NCBI GenBank assembly: GCA_003250395.1
Contig: QKGM01000025.1
Location: 1-55,027 of the forward strand
DNA from: Bacteroidota bacterium
Lineage (GTDB): Bacteria > Bacteroidota > Bacteroidia > Bacteroidales > TTA-H9
Reading direction: 5' to 3'
DNA: 55,027 bases
A model generated the notes under the pieces. It did no database searches and had not been told where the DNA came from. It saw only the letters and a list, made by a program, of their open reading frames with translations. Both the position numbers and the translations under genes were made by a program. Positions 43,284 through 52,884 of the stretch are shown here, piece by piece. Within the stretch, counting starts at the first letter, position 1. Each line of letters opens with the position of its first letter.

Positions 43284-44114
43284 ATGAGCTTTAATCAATA
43301 CAGGCCCAGCGGTTTCATGGGATTAACTCCCGTTGTTAAGAACCTGATCATTATTAACATCCTCTTCTTTCTTGCCATGATGGGGGTAGACAATATCACC
43401 CGTGGCGGTACCGATCTGAATGATATTCTGGGGCTGCATTACTGGGGTTCTGATAAGTTTGAGCCATATCAGTTTGTGACATATATGTTCATGCACGGGG
43501 GTTTTTCTCATATTTTCTTCAATATGTTCGCGGTCTGGATGTTCGGGAATGTACTGGAGCAGGTATGGGGGCCAAAGAGATTTCTCATATTTTACCTCGT
43601 TACGGGGGTAGGAGCCGGTGTGTTGCATATGCTTATCATGTGGTTTCAGTTTGCCGGAATACAGGCTGATATTAATAACTTCATGCTGAATCCTACGCCG
43701 GTTGATTTCCAGGCGTTGCTTCAGCATACATTCGAGGGGCGCTACAATCCGGAGGCACTGGCTCAGATGGTACACAACTGGACTCTTTCACCTTCCGACC
43801 CTGCGTGGGCTTCAGAGGCTTCGAAGATACTGCATTCATTCCTTGCAAGCCAGATGGATATATCTACCGTCGGGGCATCAGGAGCCGTTTTCGGTATCCT
43901 GCTGGCTTTCGGGATGTTGTTTCCCAATTCATTGATCTACCTTTATTTTGCCATTCCTATTAAGGCCAAGTGGTTTGTGATCCTGTACGGTGGGTTTGAA
44001 TTGTATTCAGGAATTGCCAATAACCCCGGCGACAATGTAGCCCATTTTGCCCATCTCGGGGGGATGCTGTTTGGGTTTATTCTTATACGTTTTTGGAAAA
44101 CAAGAAGATACTAA
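43284..44114 (+). CDS. Rhomboid-family intramembrane serine protease
   Basis: A 276-residue protein with about six membrane helices. The family motifs are present: HGGFSHIFFNMFAVWMFG (loop 1 and helix 2), the catalytic Ser199 in GASGAVFG and His257 in FAHLGGMLFG. An insert of about 60 residues between helices 3 and 4 (QADINNFMLNP to LHSFLASQMD) is longer than in GlpG. It would cleave membrane proteins within the bilayer; targets are unknown. Its stop shares one base with the start of the next rhomboid gene. Confidence 0.93.
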   Translation: MSFNQYRPSGFMGLTPVVKNLIIINILFFLAMMGVDNITRGGTDLNDILGLHYWGSDKFEPYQFVTYMFMHGGFSHIFFNMFAVWMFGNVLEQVWGPKRFLIFYLVTGVGAGVLHMLIMWFQFAGIQADINNFMLNPTPVDFQALLQHTFEGRYNPEALAQMVHNWTLSPSDPAWASEASKILHSFLASQMDISTVGASGAVFGILLAFGMLFPNSLIYLYFAIPIKAKWFVILYGGFELYSGIANNPGDNVAHFAHLGGMLFGFILIRFWKTRRY

Positions 44115-45034
44115 TGAATAATATGTATGGGAATTTTGGTGGTTCGGGTTACCGCCCGCAACCAGGAGCCGAATTGAAAGCTTTCTTTAAAAGGAAAGAC
44201 GCATTTGCCCGCCTGTTAATCATCAATATCGTGGTAATGCTTTTCGTTTCGGTGGTGAGGCTTATCGCACGGTTATACCAGTTGCCCGATGATCTGGTCG
44301 TTGATGGTTATCTGCTCGAATACCTGGCTGTTCCTGCCGATCCGTTGCATCTTCCTTTCCGTTTCTGGACAGTGATTACCTATATGTTTCTGCACGTGGA
44401 GTTTTTTCATATCCTCTTTAACCTGCTCTGGTTTTATTGGTTTGGAAAGATTTTCCTTGAATACTTCGACCAACGCTATCTCTTAATCAATTATATTGCA
44501 GGCGGGCTGGCAGGTGCAGTGATGTATATCGTGTTTTACAACAGTTTTCCACTGTTCGAATCGGTCGTTCCTGTCAGCAAGCTTATGGGCGCATCTGCTG
44601 CCGTGATGGCTGTGGTCGCTGCTGTGGCTTTTTATGTCCCGAATTATACCATCCAGCTCTTTCTGGTCGGACGCATTAAGGTGTTCTACATCGCGATGGC
44701 TCTGTTTATCCTCGACTTCTTCATGATAGCCGGTGACAATGCCGGCGGGCACCTGGCTCATATAGGAGGCGCTCTCTGGGGGTATATTTTTGTTTTGCTA
44801 TATAGCAAGGGTTACCGGTTCAGGTTGAAAAACGGTTTTAAAAATCCGTTTGCAAAACCCAAAATGAAAAAATCTTATACCTCGGGCCGGCCGGTTTCTG
44901 ATGAAGAATACAGGCGTCGTAAAATTGAGGAACAGGAGCAGATAGATGCCATATTGGACAAGATTAAGCTGTCGGGGTATAAAAGCCTGACTGCTTCAGA
45001 GAAGGAGTTGCTTTTCAGGGCCAGTAAGAAATAG
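44114..45034 (+). CDS. Second rhomboid-family protein
   Basis: A 306-residue rhomboid. HVEFFHILFNLLWFYWFGKI gives the helix 2 region; the catalytic Ser161 lies in GASAAVMAV (Ala replaces the usual Gly after Ser) and His216 in GGHLAHIGGALWGY. A cytoplasmic basic tail of about 60 residues follows the last helix. The first rhomboid stop and this ATG overlap (TAATG); a TTG seven codons upstream is less likely. Probably functional, given that Ser and His remain. Confidence 0.88.
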   Translation: MNNMYGNFGGSGYRPQPGAELKAFFKRKDAFARLLIINIVVMLFVSVVRLIARLYQLPDDLVVDGYLLEYLAVPADPLHLPFRFWTVITYMFLHVEFFHILFNLLWFYWFGKIFLEYFDQRYLLINYIAGGLAGAVMYIVFYNSFPLFESVVPVSKLMGASAAVMAVVAAVAFYVPNYTIQLFLVGRIKVFYIAMALFILDFFMIAGDNAGGHLAHIGGALWGYIFVLLYSKGYRFRLKNGFKNPFAKPKMKKSYTSGRPVSDEEYRRRKIEEQEQIDAILDKIKLSGYKSLTASEKELLFRASKK

Positions 45035-45048
45035 CTTTTCGAAACATT

Positions 45049-46194
45049 ATGTCGGACAATAAAGCCAGTAAGAAAAAATCAGGCAGAGGAATTGCCGGTG
45101 CCTTTCGCACGATAGCCCGGCTTGTGAATATAGTCGCTATTGTGCTGCTGTTGCTGAGCTATTGTGCGGCTTACGTCAATCCTTCAAAGCTATGGTGGTT
45201 TGCTTTCCTGGGTCTTGGATATCCTGTGCTCCTGGTGATTAACCTTGGTTTTGTTGTATACTGGACCTTCCTGAGACGAAAGTTTGCATTCGTGTCGCTT
45301 ATCGCTCTGCTGCTTGGCTGGAATATGTTGTGGGTGCATCTTCAGTTTTATGGTAAGGACAACAAGGTGTCGGGCCCTCATGTAATTAAAGTATTAACTT
45401 TCAACGTGAAGCACCTCTCAGGGTCGGTGAATGGTACAACCGATGGAAAGGCTGCAAGCGTTGCAAAACTGGTTGGGGAAAACAAAGCAGATGTTGTAGT
45501 GATGCAGGAGTTTTATTCGGGTACCGCCACCTTTGAGTCTAAAATCTCCATGTTCCTTAAATCTACCGGGTTGAAGTATTATACCTGGCGTAACTATTTC
45601 CCTTCACGCGGAAAGAACCGGGGGAACTTCTGCATGGTTACCCTCAGTCGCTTCCCGATTGTTTCATCTTCTGAAGTAAACTACAACAGGAGGCGGGTTG
45701 CTTTGATTACCGACCTGCTCGTGGCAGGTGATACGGTCAGGCTGATTAATGTTCATCTGAAGAGCAATCAGCTCAACCAGGATGAATTGAATCTTGTGGA
45801 TTTTGATCTTCAACACAATCCCGACGGTGAGGCTGTCAGGAGGGGATCTAAAAACATTTACTGGAAATTGCGGAAAGCATTTATCGACAGAGCAATGGAT
45901 GCCAGGGAAGTTGCTCGCGCGGTGAATGATTCACCTTACCCGTTGATCATCTCCGGCGATTTTAACGATACACCTGCCTCCTATACTGCACGCACGATCC
46001 TTAAGGGTTTAAAAGATTCGTTCGTGGAGGCCGGAAGCGGATATGGAAATACCTATGCCGGAAATCTTCCCCCTATCAGAATCGATTATCTGGCAGCATC
46101 TCAGCAATTCGATATAGAACAATATGGTGTGATCCGTAAGAAACGTTCGGATCATTACCCGGTAACAGCCACTTTTGTTCTGCGGCATGACTAA
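45049..46194 (+). CDS. Membrane-anchored endonuclease/exonuclease/phosphatase-fold protein
   Basis: A 381-residue protein with three N-terminal membrane helices (about residues 20-42, 46-70 and 75-95) and an extracytoplasmic EEP domain. Motifs: VLTFNVKHL, VVMQEFY, RNRGNFCMVTLSRFPI, INVHLKSNQL, IISGDFNDTPASYT, RIDYLA, and the final SDHYPV. The catalytic His and Asp residues are in place. It belongs to the mutL-rhomboid cluster common in Bacteroidota. The next gene overlaps its end by 8 bases. Confidence 0.9.
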   Translation: MSDNKASKKKSGRGIAGAFRTIARLVNIVAIVLLLLSYCAAYVNPSKLWWFAFLGLGYPVLLVINLGFVVYWTFLRRKFAFVSLIALLLGWNMLWVHLQFYGKDNKVSGPHVIKVLTFNVKHLSGSVNGTTDGKAASVAKLVGENKADVVVMQEFYSGTATFESKISMFLKSTGLKYYTWRNYFPSRGKNRGNFCMVTLSRFPIVSSSEVNYNRRRVALITDLLVAGDTVRLINVHLKSNQLNQDELNLVDFDLQHNPDGEAVRRGSKNIYWKLRKAFIDRAMDAREVARAVNDSPYPLIISGDFNDTPASYTARTILKGLKDSFVEAGSGYGNTYAGNLPPIRIDYLAASQQFDIEQYGVIRKKRSDHYPVTATFVLRHD

Positions 46195-46972
46195 CGATCT
46201 GCAAACCGCTCAATGGGCCGCGTATCTTGAGCAACGGTTCCGGCTTTACGCGAAACCCGGCTTCATTGCCGATGACCCGGTCTCTGTGCCTCATCGCTTT
46301 ATCAGGAAGGCCGATATTGAAGTTGCCGGGTTCCTGACTGCCACCATCAGTTGGGGGAACCGGAAAGCGATACTTAAAAGCGCCGCCGGACTGATGCAAC
46401 GGATGGACAATGCCCCCGGTGATTTCATTTTAAATGCTGCCGAAACCGATTTCAAGAGCCTCGAAGGTTTCGTATACCGGACTTTTCAGACCATCGATGT
46501 ACTCTATTTCTGCAAGGCCCTGCAACGGCTATACATTCAGAATGGAGGCCCCGAAAAGGTCTTTACCGAAGGTTTTAATCCCGAAGCGGAATTTGGGATG
46601 GTTGACGCCATCGCCCATTTCCGGGAACTATTCTTCGATGATGAATGGGTTCCTTTCAGAACACGGAAACATGTTTCGGATGTTACCAGGGGTGCGGCAG
46701 CCAAGCGGATCAACATGTTCCTCCGCTGGATGGTGAGAACCGATCCCGAGGGTATCGACTTTGGCCTTTGGCAGCTACCGGCCGGTGCACTGCTTTGCCC
46801 GCTCGATGTCCATTCGGGTAAGGTAGCCCGCGAAATAGGAATCCTTACCCGGAAATACGACGACCTGAAAGCAGTGTTGGAACTTACTTCCAACCTTCGG
46901 AAAATCGACCCGGCTGATCCTGTCAGGTTCGATTTCGCCCTGTTTGGTGAAGGGGTAAACAGGCGGATTTAA
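46187..46972 (+). CDS. TIGR02757/DUF2400 family protein
   Basis: A 261-residue protein of a conserved Bacteroidota and deltaproteobacterial family of unknown role. Marks are DPVSVPHRF near residue 28, EVAGFLTATISWGNRKAIL, VYRTFQTIDVLYFCKALQ, the RGAAAKRINMFLRWMVR stretch, and LLCPLDVHSGKVAREIGILTRKYDDLKAVLELT. The helical pattern with an HxG-type loop recalls helix-hairpin-helix DNA glycosylases, which is only a suggestion. ATG 46187 overlaps the previous gene; the TTG at 46175 is less likely. A large hairpin lies just after the stop. Confidence 0.88.
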   Translation: MTNDLQTAQWAAYLEQRFRLYAKPGFIADDPVSVPHRFIRKADIEVAGFLTATISWGNRKAILKSAAGLMQRMDNAPGDFILNAAETDFKSLEGFVYRTFQTIDVLYFCKALQRLYIQNGGPEKVFTEGFNPEAEFGMVDAIAHFRELFFDDEWVPFRTRKHVSDVTRGAAAKRINMFLRWMVRTDPEGIDFGLWQLPAGALLCPLDVHSGKVAREIGILTRKYDDLKAVLELTSNLRKIDPADPVRFDFALFGEGVNRRI

Positions 46973-46974
46973 TT

Positions 46975-47013
46975 ACTCGCGGTTGACTCCCTTTTAATAA
47001 AGGAGGCGCGAGT
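46975..47013. terminator. Hairpin between convergent TIGR02757 and GH127 genes
   Basis: ACTCGCG (46975-46981) pairs with CGCGAGT (47007-47013); inside, CTCC(C)TTT pairs with AAAGGAG. There is no T-run, so it may be a shared two-way terminator or transcript-end stabiliser. Confidence 0.5.
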
Positions 47014-47037
47014 CACCGAACGGGAATCCATCCTTTA

Positions 47038-49434
47038 TCAGAATACTTTCCACTCCAGTATCCCGGCCGCGTAACCAGGCTGGAAGGCCGCGCTGATCCT
47101 GATCCCCTTTGTTGTAACAGGTGAAAATTCAACCGTGTTGTACTGGTCAGCCTTAACGCCATAAGGAGATAACGGGGTGACCTCCCGCCACCTGCCACCG
47201 GCATCCCTGTATTGAACCGACCATGATTCAGGAACGGCATAATCGCCTTCGTAATGTTTAAGGGTGAGCCAGTAAACCATCGTCTTCGAGAGGTTGACAG
47301 GCTCCCTGAAATCATATTGTACCCGGTTTTCTCCGGCCTCTTTATCCCACCAGCAGAAGTAATGTTTGTCGATATAGGACGAATTGTCCGGCTCAAAACC
47401 GTCATTCAGCCCGGGAGCCCATCCGGAAGTGGAGGTAACTGTTGCCATTATCTCTTTGCCCTGTTTGGTTTTGTCGTGAATGAATTCCCTGCTGCCGGGT
47501 ATCCAGACCACCATATTGGCAGCCCCGCGATTATTCCAGGCGAAATAGGGGATGGCCGTTAATGTTATCTCTTCCGGTACCTCTGAAGGTGCTTTGCTCT
47601 TCAGTTTATATCCTTTCAGCGACAACTTTTCGATCCCTCCCAGGAGTTCCTTGTCAAAACCCGACGTGATACTCACATTCTCATCAATAAAGGTATCAAA
47701 TAACCAGCCATCGTGGTTGTCCTTATCTTCAAGACAATATACCAGAGGCCCCCGCTGGAGTGCGATACGTCCCCTGTCGGCATGCACTTTTTCGTTGGCC
47801 TTTATCTTCCTGACTACCATAGGGAACCCGAAGGCAATGGTGTCACCCTGTTTCCATCGACGGCTGAAAACCGCGTATCCGTTTTTAATGACCGGTTTTA
47901 CCGTCTTCCCGTTCAGCTTCCATTCAACCTGTTGTTCCACACTGTCGGTAAAGTGATACAGGTCAGAGGGTACCACTTCCTGTCCGACCCATCCCGGGAT
48001 ACGGACCATCAGGTCGACAACTGATTTAACGTCATTGTTTATCCCGATCGTCACGTTACCGTTCCACGGATAATCTGTTTTCTGGGTAAGTGAAACGGTA
48101 TCGTGCTTCACCGGAATACGGGCTGTGCTTCCAATAAACAGGTTCACCATGATGCTGTTGCCGCCCGTTGTATAGACGTATCCCGGCAGCGATGCCATGA
48201 ACCGCGTCACGTTGCCGGGGCAGCAGGCACACCCGAACCAGGGTGCCCTCTCGTGGGTGTGATCTGATTCGAGCGGATTGTCGTAAAAAAACTTATCGCC
48301 GCTTAACGAAACACCCGATATCAACCCGTTATAAAGTGTACGTTCAACTACATCATAGAAGGCCGACCGGGGATTATTCAGAAATAACCTGTAATTCCAG
48401 TAAACGTTCGAGATGGCAGCGCAGGTCTCGCAATAGGCAGTCATGTTGTTAAGCTCATAATTTTCGCCGAATCCTTCTCCCTGCGAGCGTGAACCTATTC
48501 CCCCGGTGATATAGAGTTTCTTCGCGACCACGTTTTCCCATACGTTTAAGGAGGCTTTCAACAGGGCGGTGTCACCGGTCAGGGAAGCTACATCCGTGAC
48601 TCCCGAATAGAGGTACCCAAGCCTTACGGCATGCCCCACGGCCTCATCCTGATCAACGATGGGTTTATGATCCTGGCTGTAAGGGCTGAGCTGATGCCCG
48701 TCGGTTCCTTTGCCTGTCTCGTCGATAAAAAAGTGTGCCAGCTTCAGGTAACGTTCTTCCCCGGTAACCCGCCATAACTTAACAAGGGCCATTTCGATGA
48801 TGGGGTGCCCTGACGGTATCTTCTTCTTCCCCTCAGCGGGGCCAAAAACACTGTCGATGAGGTTTGCATTTCGGATGGCAACATCGAGGAGGCTTCTTTT
48901 CCCGGTGGCCAGGTAATGGGCTGCCGCTGCTTCGTATAAATGTCCGCAATTGTAGAGCTCATGACTGTTGATCCTGTCCCATCTTCCTTTCCCGTACCAG
49001 GGCCTGAGCCTTTCGCATTGGTTGGTAATACAGGTATAAAGATATCCATCGGGTTCCTGGGCGGCAGCGATGAGGTGTATTACGCTATCCAGGTAATGGT
49101 CGAGCTTCTGGTCGTATTTCACCGCAAGCGCGTATGAGGCTCCCTCGATTACCTTGTAGACATCCGTATCGTCGAAGGGAAAATCGCCTTTGTGCTCCCC
49201 TTTGATCACCTTGCCAGCCAGGGCAAAGTTGTCAATCCTCCCGTTGATTTCACATTGGTGAAAGGCAGACGGTATCGAAACCGTGCGGTTGACTTCGATC
49301 TTCGGTGCCCAGAAGTCATCGTTGATATGCACCGTGTTGAAGGAAACGGGTTCCTGCTTTTCAATGACGGGTTCACTGGTACAGCTGATCAGCAGTACCA
49401 GTGGTAACAGGAGGGTCAGTTTTATCGGTTTCAT
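47038..49434 (-). CDS. GH127 glycosidase lipoprotein (beta-L-arabinofuranosidase type)
   Basis: A 798-residue lipoprotein (lipobox LLISC, Cys18). The (alpha/alpha)6 catalytic domain of former DUF1680 has the zinc site expected for GH127: E-x-C in TAYCETCAAISNVYWNYR and a Cys pair in CACCPGNVTRFMAS, where the second segment supplies the Cys nucleophile of characterised members. A beta-sandwich region follows, and the last ~150 residues (from YFCWWDKEAGENRVQYDF) resemble a discoidin-like accessory module. It should release beta-L-arabinofuranose from plant or algal glycans; close relatives in GH146 or others are possible. The frame is open 40 codons upstream, but ATG 49434 gives the signal sequence. 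Confidence 0.88.
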   Translation of the reverse strand: MKPIKLTLLLPLVLLISCTSEPVIEKQEPVSFNTVHINDDFWAPKIEVNRTVSIPSAFHQCEINGRIDNFALAGKVIKGEHKGDFPFDDTDVYKVIEGASYALAVKYDQKLDHYLDSVIHLIAAAQEPDGYLYTCITNQCERLRPWYGKGRWDRINSHELYNCGHLYEAAAAHYLATGKRSLLDVAIRNANLIDSVFGPAEGKKKIPSGHPIIEMALVKLWRVTGEERYLKLAHFFIDETGKGTDGHQLSPYSQDHKPIVDQDEAVGHAVRLGYLYSGVTDVASLTGDTALLKASLNVWENVVAKKLYITGGIGSRSQGEGFGENYELNNMTAYCETCAAISNVYWNYRLFLNNPRSAFYDVVERTLYNGLISGVSLSGDKFFYDNPLESDHTHERAPWFGCACCPGNVTRFMASLPGYVYTTGGNSIMVNLFIGSTARIPVKHDTVSLTQKTDYPWNGNVTIGINNDVKSVVDLMVRIPGWVGQEVVPSDLYHFTDSVEQQVEWKLNGKTVKPVIKNGYAVFSRRWKQGDTIAFGFPMVVRKIKANEKVHADRGRIALQRGPLVYCLEDKDNHDGWLFDTFIDENVSITSGFDKELLGGIEKLSLKGYKLKSKAPSEVPEEITLTAIPYFAWNNRGAANMVVWIPGSREFIHDKTKQGKEIMATVTSTSGWAPGLNDGFEPDNSSYIDKHYFCWWDKEAGENRVQYDFREPVNLSKTMVYWLTLKHYEGDYAVPESWSVQYRDAGGRWREVTPLSPYGVKADQYNTVEFSPVTTKGIRISAAFQPGYAAGILEWKVF

Positions 49435-49676
49435 GTGATTGATTTTTGTCCTGGTTATTGTTTTGTTTGCCCTGCCGGGCTTCTCTGGTGATGTGCAAGT
49501 GGAATGATGCCGGTAGTTTTGTGATACCCTGCCGGGATGCTGCACGGTAATCATGCCGTGCCCGTTATCGACGGTATCGCTGCTGAGCCCGGGGCCGTAT
49601 CTGTTCAGGGGGGTGTAAACAGTGTTTTAAGCCTTTGGGCAGCTTTAACCGGCGATCGGGGCATACCGTTTAGGGG

Positions 49677-50024
49677 TTACCCTTTCCTTTTCCTGCGGCG
49701 AAGGATGAGCAGCACGATGGCCATGATCCAGCCTGCCGGGTAAGGCAGGATAAGGCTGCCCCACCACCACGACAAGGATGATGTACCTCCGAATCCACCC
49801 AGCGACGAGAGGAAAAACAGGAAAAAGACCCCGGTTGCGATCAGGAAAAATGACAGCAGGAATGGTTTCCACTGCGGGTCGCGCGTGAGGTAAGTAGCCA
49901 GCGCGATAAGAAAACTCCCTACCAGAATGACTACCGATCCTTCCATTGGATCAAGTATCCCCGCGATTAACGCGATGACTCCGGCGATATACGCGATGCG
50001 CGTCCATTTGGCTTTGTTATCCAT
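49677..50024 (-). CDS. Small multi-pass membrane protein
   Basis: A 115-residue hydrophobic protein with about four membrane helices and a strongly basic C-terminus (RRRKRKG). No family is recognised. It starts 20 bases after the MscS gene stops, on the same strand, so it may be co-transcribed with the channel gene. Confidence 0.65.
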   Translation of the reverse strand: MDNKAKWTRIAYIAGVIALIAGILDPMEGSVVILVGSFLIALATYLTRDPQWKPFLLSFFLIATGVFFLFFLSSLGGFGGTSSLSWWWGSLILPYPAGWIMAIVLLILRRRKRKG

Positions 50025-50044
50025 ACAGTTATGAATGTATTTGG

Positions 50045-50875
50045 TTATTGTTTGCCATGAAGATGCACATCCATCTGGGGGAACGGGATGTTGAGGTTAT
50101 AACTGGCAGCCTTGCTGTAAAACTTCTCGTTCATATCGAAGTACACCGCCCAGTAGTCTTCACTCTTAACCCAAACCCTGACCGCGAAGTTGACCGAGCT
50201 GTCGCCCAACTCCGAAAGGCCGACAAAGCTTTCGGGTTCGGGTAATATCCTGGTGTCTTCGGCTATCAGCTCACTCATGGCCCTCCTGAAATCTTCTACC
50301 CGGTCGCCATAAGCTATCCCGAATTTCCAGTCAACCCTGCGCAGGGGTTCTGCTGAATAATTGGTGAGCGAACCGTTCGACAGTGGCCCGTTCGGGATGA
50401 TGACCAGTTTTTTATCGATGGTGTTGAGCATGGTGGTGAATATGCCAATCTCCTTCACCGTGCCGGTAAACCCCTGGGCTTCGATATAATCACCAATTTT
50501 AAATGGTTTGAAGATCAGAATGATCACCCCTCCGGCAAAATTCTGAAGCGTACCCGATAAGGCCATACCGACAGCAAGCCCGGCAGCACCCAGTATGGCG
50601 ATGAAGGAGGTCATCTGTATGCCGATCATTCCCATGACGGTAATGATCACCAGGACTTTCAGCGCGATGTTTGTCAGGCTTTTCAGAAATGGCACCAGCG
50701 ACTGGTCGATATTGGTTCTGGCCAGCGAACGCCCGACCCATTTGGTAATGAATTTGGTAGCCCATAAACCCACAATCAGTACCAGCAGGCCTCCTATCAG
50801 TTTCGGGCCATAATCAAAACCAAAATCTATCAGTTTGTTCAGATAATCGTTTACTACAGTAATGTTTTCAGACAT
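50045..50875 (-). CDS. MscS-family mechanosensitive ion channel
   Basis: A 276-residue small-conductance channel. Three N-terminal helices (about residues 20-130) end in the pore helix GAAGLAVGMALSGTLQNFAGGVIILIFKPF, the MscS signature. The beta domain has FKIGDYIEAQGFTGTVKEIGIFTTML and IIPNGPLSNGSLTNYS; the alpha/beta domain closes the protein with IPFPQMDVHLHG. It releases solutes on osmotic downshock. The length matches the Escherichia coli MscS type. Confidence 0.94.
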   Translation of the reverse strand: MSENITVVNDYLNKLIDFGFDYGPKLIGGLLVLIVGLWATKFITKWVGRSLARTNIDQSLVPFLKSLTNIALKVLVIITVMGMIGIQMTSFIAILGAAGLAVGMALSGTLQNFAGGVIILIFKPFKIGDYIEAQGFTGTVKEIGIFTTMLNTIDKKLVIIPNGPLSNGSLTNYSAEPLRRVDWKFGIAYGDRVEDFRRAMSELIAEDTRILPEPESFVGLSELGDSSVNFAVRVWVKSEDYWAVYFDMNEKFYSKAASYNLNIPFPQMDVHLHGKQ

Positions 50876-51296
50876 AGTATGTTTTAATTTATTAATTATT
50901 TAACCATCAGTTTCCCCGGTACTTCAAATCAGGATTTGGTGACATTTGCCCGCCTATTCTATGCGCTAATGTACTATAAACAGTGCTATCTGCCAAAACG
51001 TTCACGGCAGGTTTTTCTGTACCTGTAACAGCCCGCCCGGATTTTGCACAGAATGATCCTTTGAGCAACAGCCAGACACCCGCGGATTTCATATTTCGGC
51101 TGAGCCCTATCCACCGGGATGTGACGAATGGTTTTACCCTTCAGTCAGGCCAGAGTTCAAATCCTTGTTAAATCCTTCCGGTTTTCCCCGCGGGCGGTGG
51201 TAATGCAGGTAAAAATTGAGATATTGAAAGTGACCGGGCTTTCATTGACAGGTTAGTCTGTTATCAGATGATGCTTTTCCGACTGAAACAGGCAGT
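50876..51296. other. 421-base gene-free interval
   Basis: Between the MscS start and the GT39 stop. Two short opposite-strand frames of about 60 codons overlap here, neither with recognisable features. I see no clear hairpin or promoter. Confidence 0.45.
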
Positions 51297-52856
51297 TTAC
51301 TCTACCGTGATGATATCTTTATCCGCCCTGATGTAACCGGGAAGGGCGCCGTTATCCCTGACGGCAATTCTCAGGTTTTCAGCTTTTACCTGTTGTATCT
51401 GATCCTTCGTAGGGATAAAGTTGTAGGCGGTATGCCCGGTGAAGAACATCACCGATATGTGGCCGTTTACCTTGATATCTGCATTGAAAATAACCCAAGG
51501 CTCACTATCGGGCAGGTTTTTAAGCCGGTTGATGAAGGCCAATTGTTCCATGTCGGCCTTCCTCCCCATGTTGTCATGCGGTTTCCAGTCGGTATGGTAG
51601 TTCTGGATTTTATTCGTGTTGAGCAGGAAGAAGCAGGCAACAACCAGGATAACGGGGGTAAGCATGGGTTGCAACAACCTGTACCTGAATTTTGAACAGA
51701 TATACCTCACGCCTGTATCCGTCAGGGCGGCAAGCCCCAAAAACACTATGGGCGAAACCACCAGGCAGAACGACGTCATCTTGGTGGCTGCCATCGAATA
51801 GAACAGGTACACGATCAGTATCGCCGAAATCATGATGGTCCGGTAGGCACTGAGTCGGGTCTTCCTGACGAGGATGACCAGCCCAAGGAGGAGAATATAA
51901 GGGACAGCATCGCCCGATCCGTACAGGTCGTTGAGGGCATGCAGGTGAAACCATACGTTTCCCCCATGCCCTTCTATCGGTTCAAAGAAATGTTTCGAGT
52001 TTAACGCGTATTCATAGCCCGCTTCCAGCGGGAATCTCAGAAAAATGTAGATCTGCCAGGGGATGAAAACGATCAGGGTAACCAGCAGCGACAACAACAC
52101 AGGGTACCAGGCCTTTATCCTCAGCCGGTTTTGCCTGTCGTTTATCACGATGGCGAGGAACCATACCCCGTAGACAAGCAATCCCGGAAGCCACTTGACA
52201 AGCAGGGCGCACCCGGCGAAGAGGCCAGCCAGTACCGGTAAAAAGCTCCGTTTTGAACTGTAATATTCGAATAAGGCCCATAAGCTTGCCGTGACATAGA
52301 ACAGGAAGGCTACATCGTTATGATCGGTAGCATATCGCCCCGCGATAAGCTCAAGGGGGTACCAGGCGACGGTAAAGAAGAGGGCACCGTAATATCCTGT
52401 ACTGGTTGAGACTGATAATTTCCCGATCCTGAAGATCATCAGGGCGGTAAGGGCATGCATGATGATGCTGGGCAACCTCACGGCAAGGGTGTTGAATCCA
52501 AACAGTTTAAGGCTAAGGGCTATCTGCCAGAGGAACAGCGGTTGTTTGTGCAGCCAGATGTGGTTGGCGGTCCAGTTCTGATAGTCGTAATCCAGTGCCG
52601 GCGTCTTGTAAAGCAGCGGCATCAGGGGGTCGGTGACCATGTTTTTCGCTACAAGGGCATGGTACTGTTCGTCCCACAGGATCAGGAAAGGATCAAGATT
52701 TGCCATGAAAAACCCCAGGGCGAGTGAACCCACGAACAGCAGGAAAACACCTGCCCGTGGTTTGTTTTCGTTAAATACCACTACAGAACCGAGCAGGATG
52801 GTAAGGCTCACTGCCAGGGGAATTACCTGGTTATCTGTAAAATGGTGAAAAGGCAT
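51297..52856 (-). CDS. Glycosyltransferase family 39-like (ArnT/PMT-type) membrane protein
   Basis: A 519-residue GT-C enzyme with some ten to twelve membrane helices. After helix 2 comes the first extracytoplasmic loop with LILWDEQYHALVAKNM, which carries the acidic pair expected for ArnT/PMT catalysts, followed by WTANHIWLHKQPLFLWQIALSLKLFG and VRLPSIIMHALTALMIFRIG. The tail is soluble. It would move a sugar from a polyprenyl-phosphate donor to lipid A, protein or glycan on the periplasmic side; the acceptor is unknown. The -7 box at 52877-52884 supports the ATG. Confidence 0.9.
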   Translation of the reverse strand: MPFHHFTDNQVIPLAVSLTILLGSVVVFNENKPRAGVFLLFVGSLALGFFMANLDPFLILWDEQYHALVAKNMVTDPLMPLLYKTPALDYDYQNWTANHIWLHKQPLFLWQIALSLKLFGFNTLAVRLPSIIMHALTALMIFRIGKLSVSTSTGYYGALFFTVAWYPLELIAGRYATDHNDVAFLFYVTASLWALFEYYSSKRSFLPVLAGLFAGCALLVKWLPGLLVYGVWFLAIVINDRQNRLRIKAWYPVLLSLLVTLIVFIPWQIYIFLRFPLEAGYEYALNSKHFFEPIEGHGGNVWFHLHALNDLYGSGDAVPYILLLGLVILVRKTRLSAYRTIMISAILIVYLFYSMAATKMTSFCLVVSPIVFLGLAALTDTGVRYICSKFRYRLLQPMLTPVILVVACFFLLNTNKIQNYHTDWKPHDNMGRKADMEQLAFINRLKNLPDSEPWVIFNADIKVNGHISVMFFTGHTAYNFIPTKDQIQQVKAENLRIAVRDNGALPGYIRADKDIITVE

Positions 52857-52876
52857 AAGGGTTCAGAATTATTTCT

Positions 52877-52884
52877 CAAAGATA
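52877..52884 (-). promoter_or_regulatory. -7 promoter box of the GT39 gene
   Basis: TATCTTTG on the minus strand, 20 bases upstream of ATG 52856. Confidence 0.7.

Noticed and set aside
50907..51171. Two opposite 60-codon frames between MscS and GT39
   Set aside because: They overlap each other, lack promoters and match nothing.
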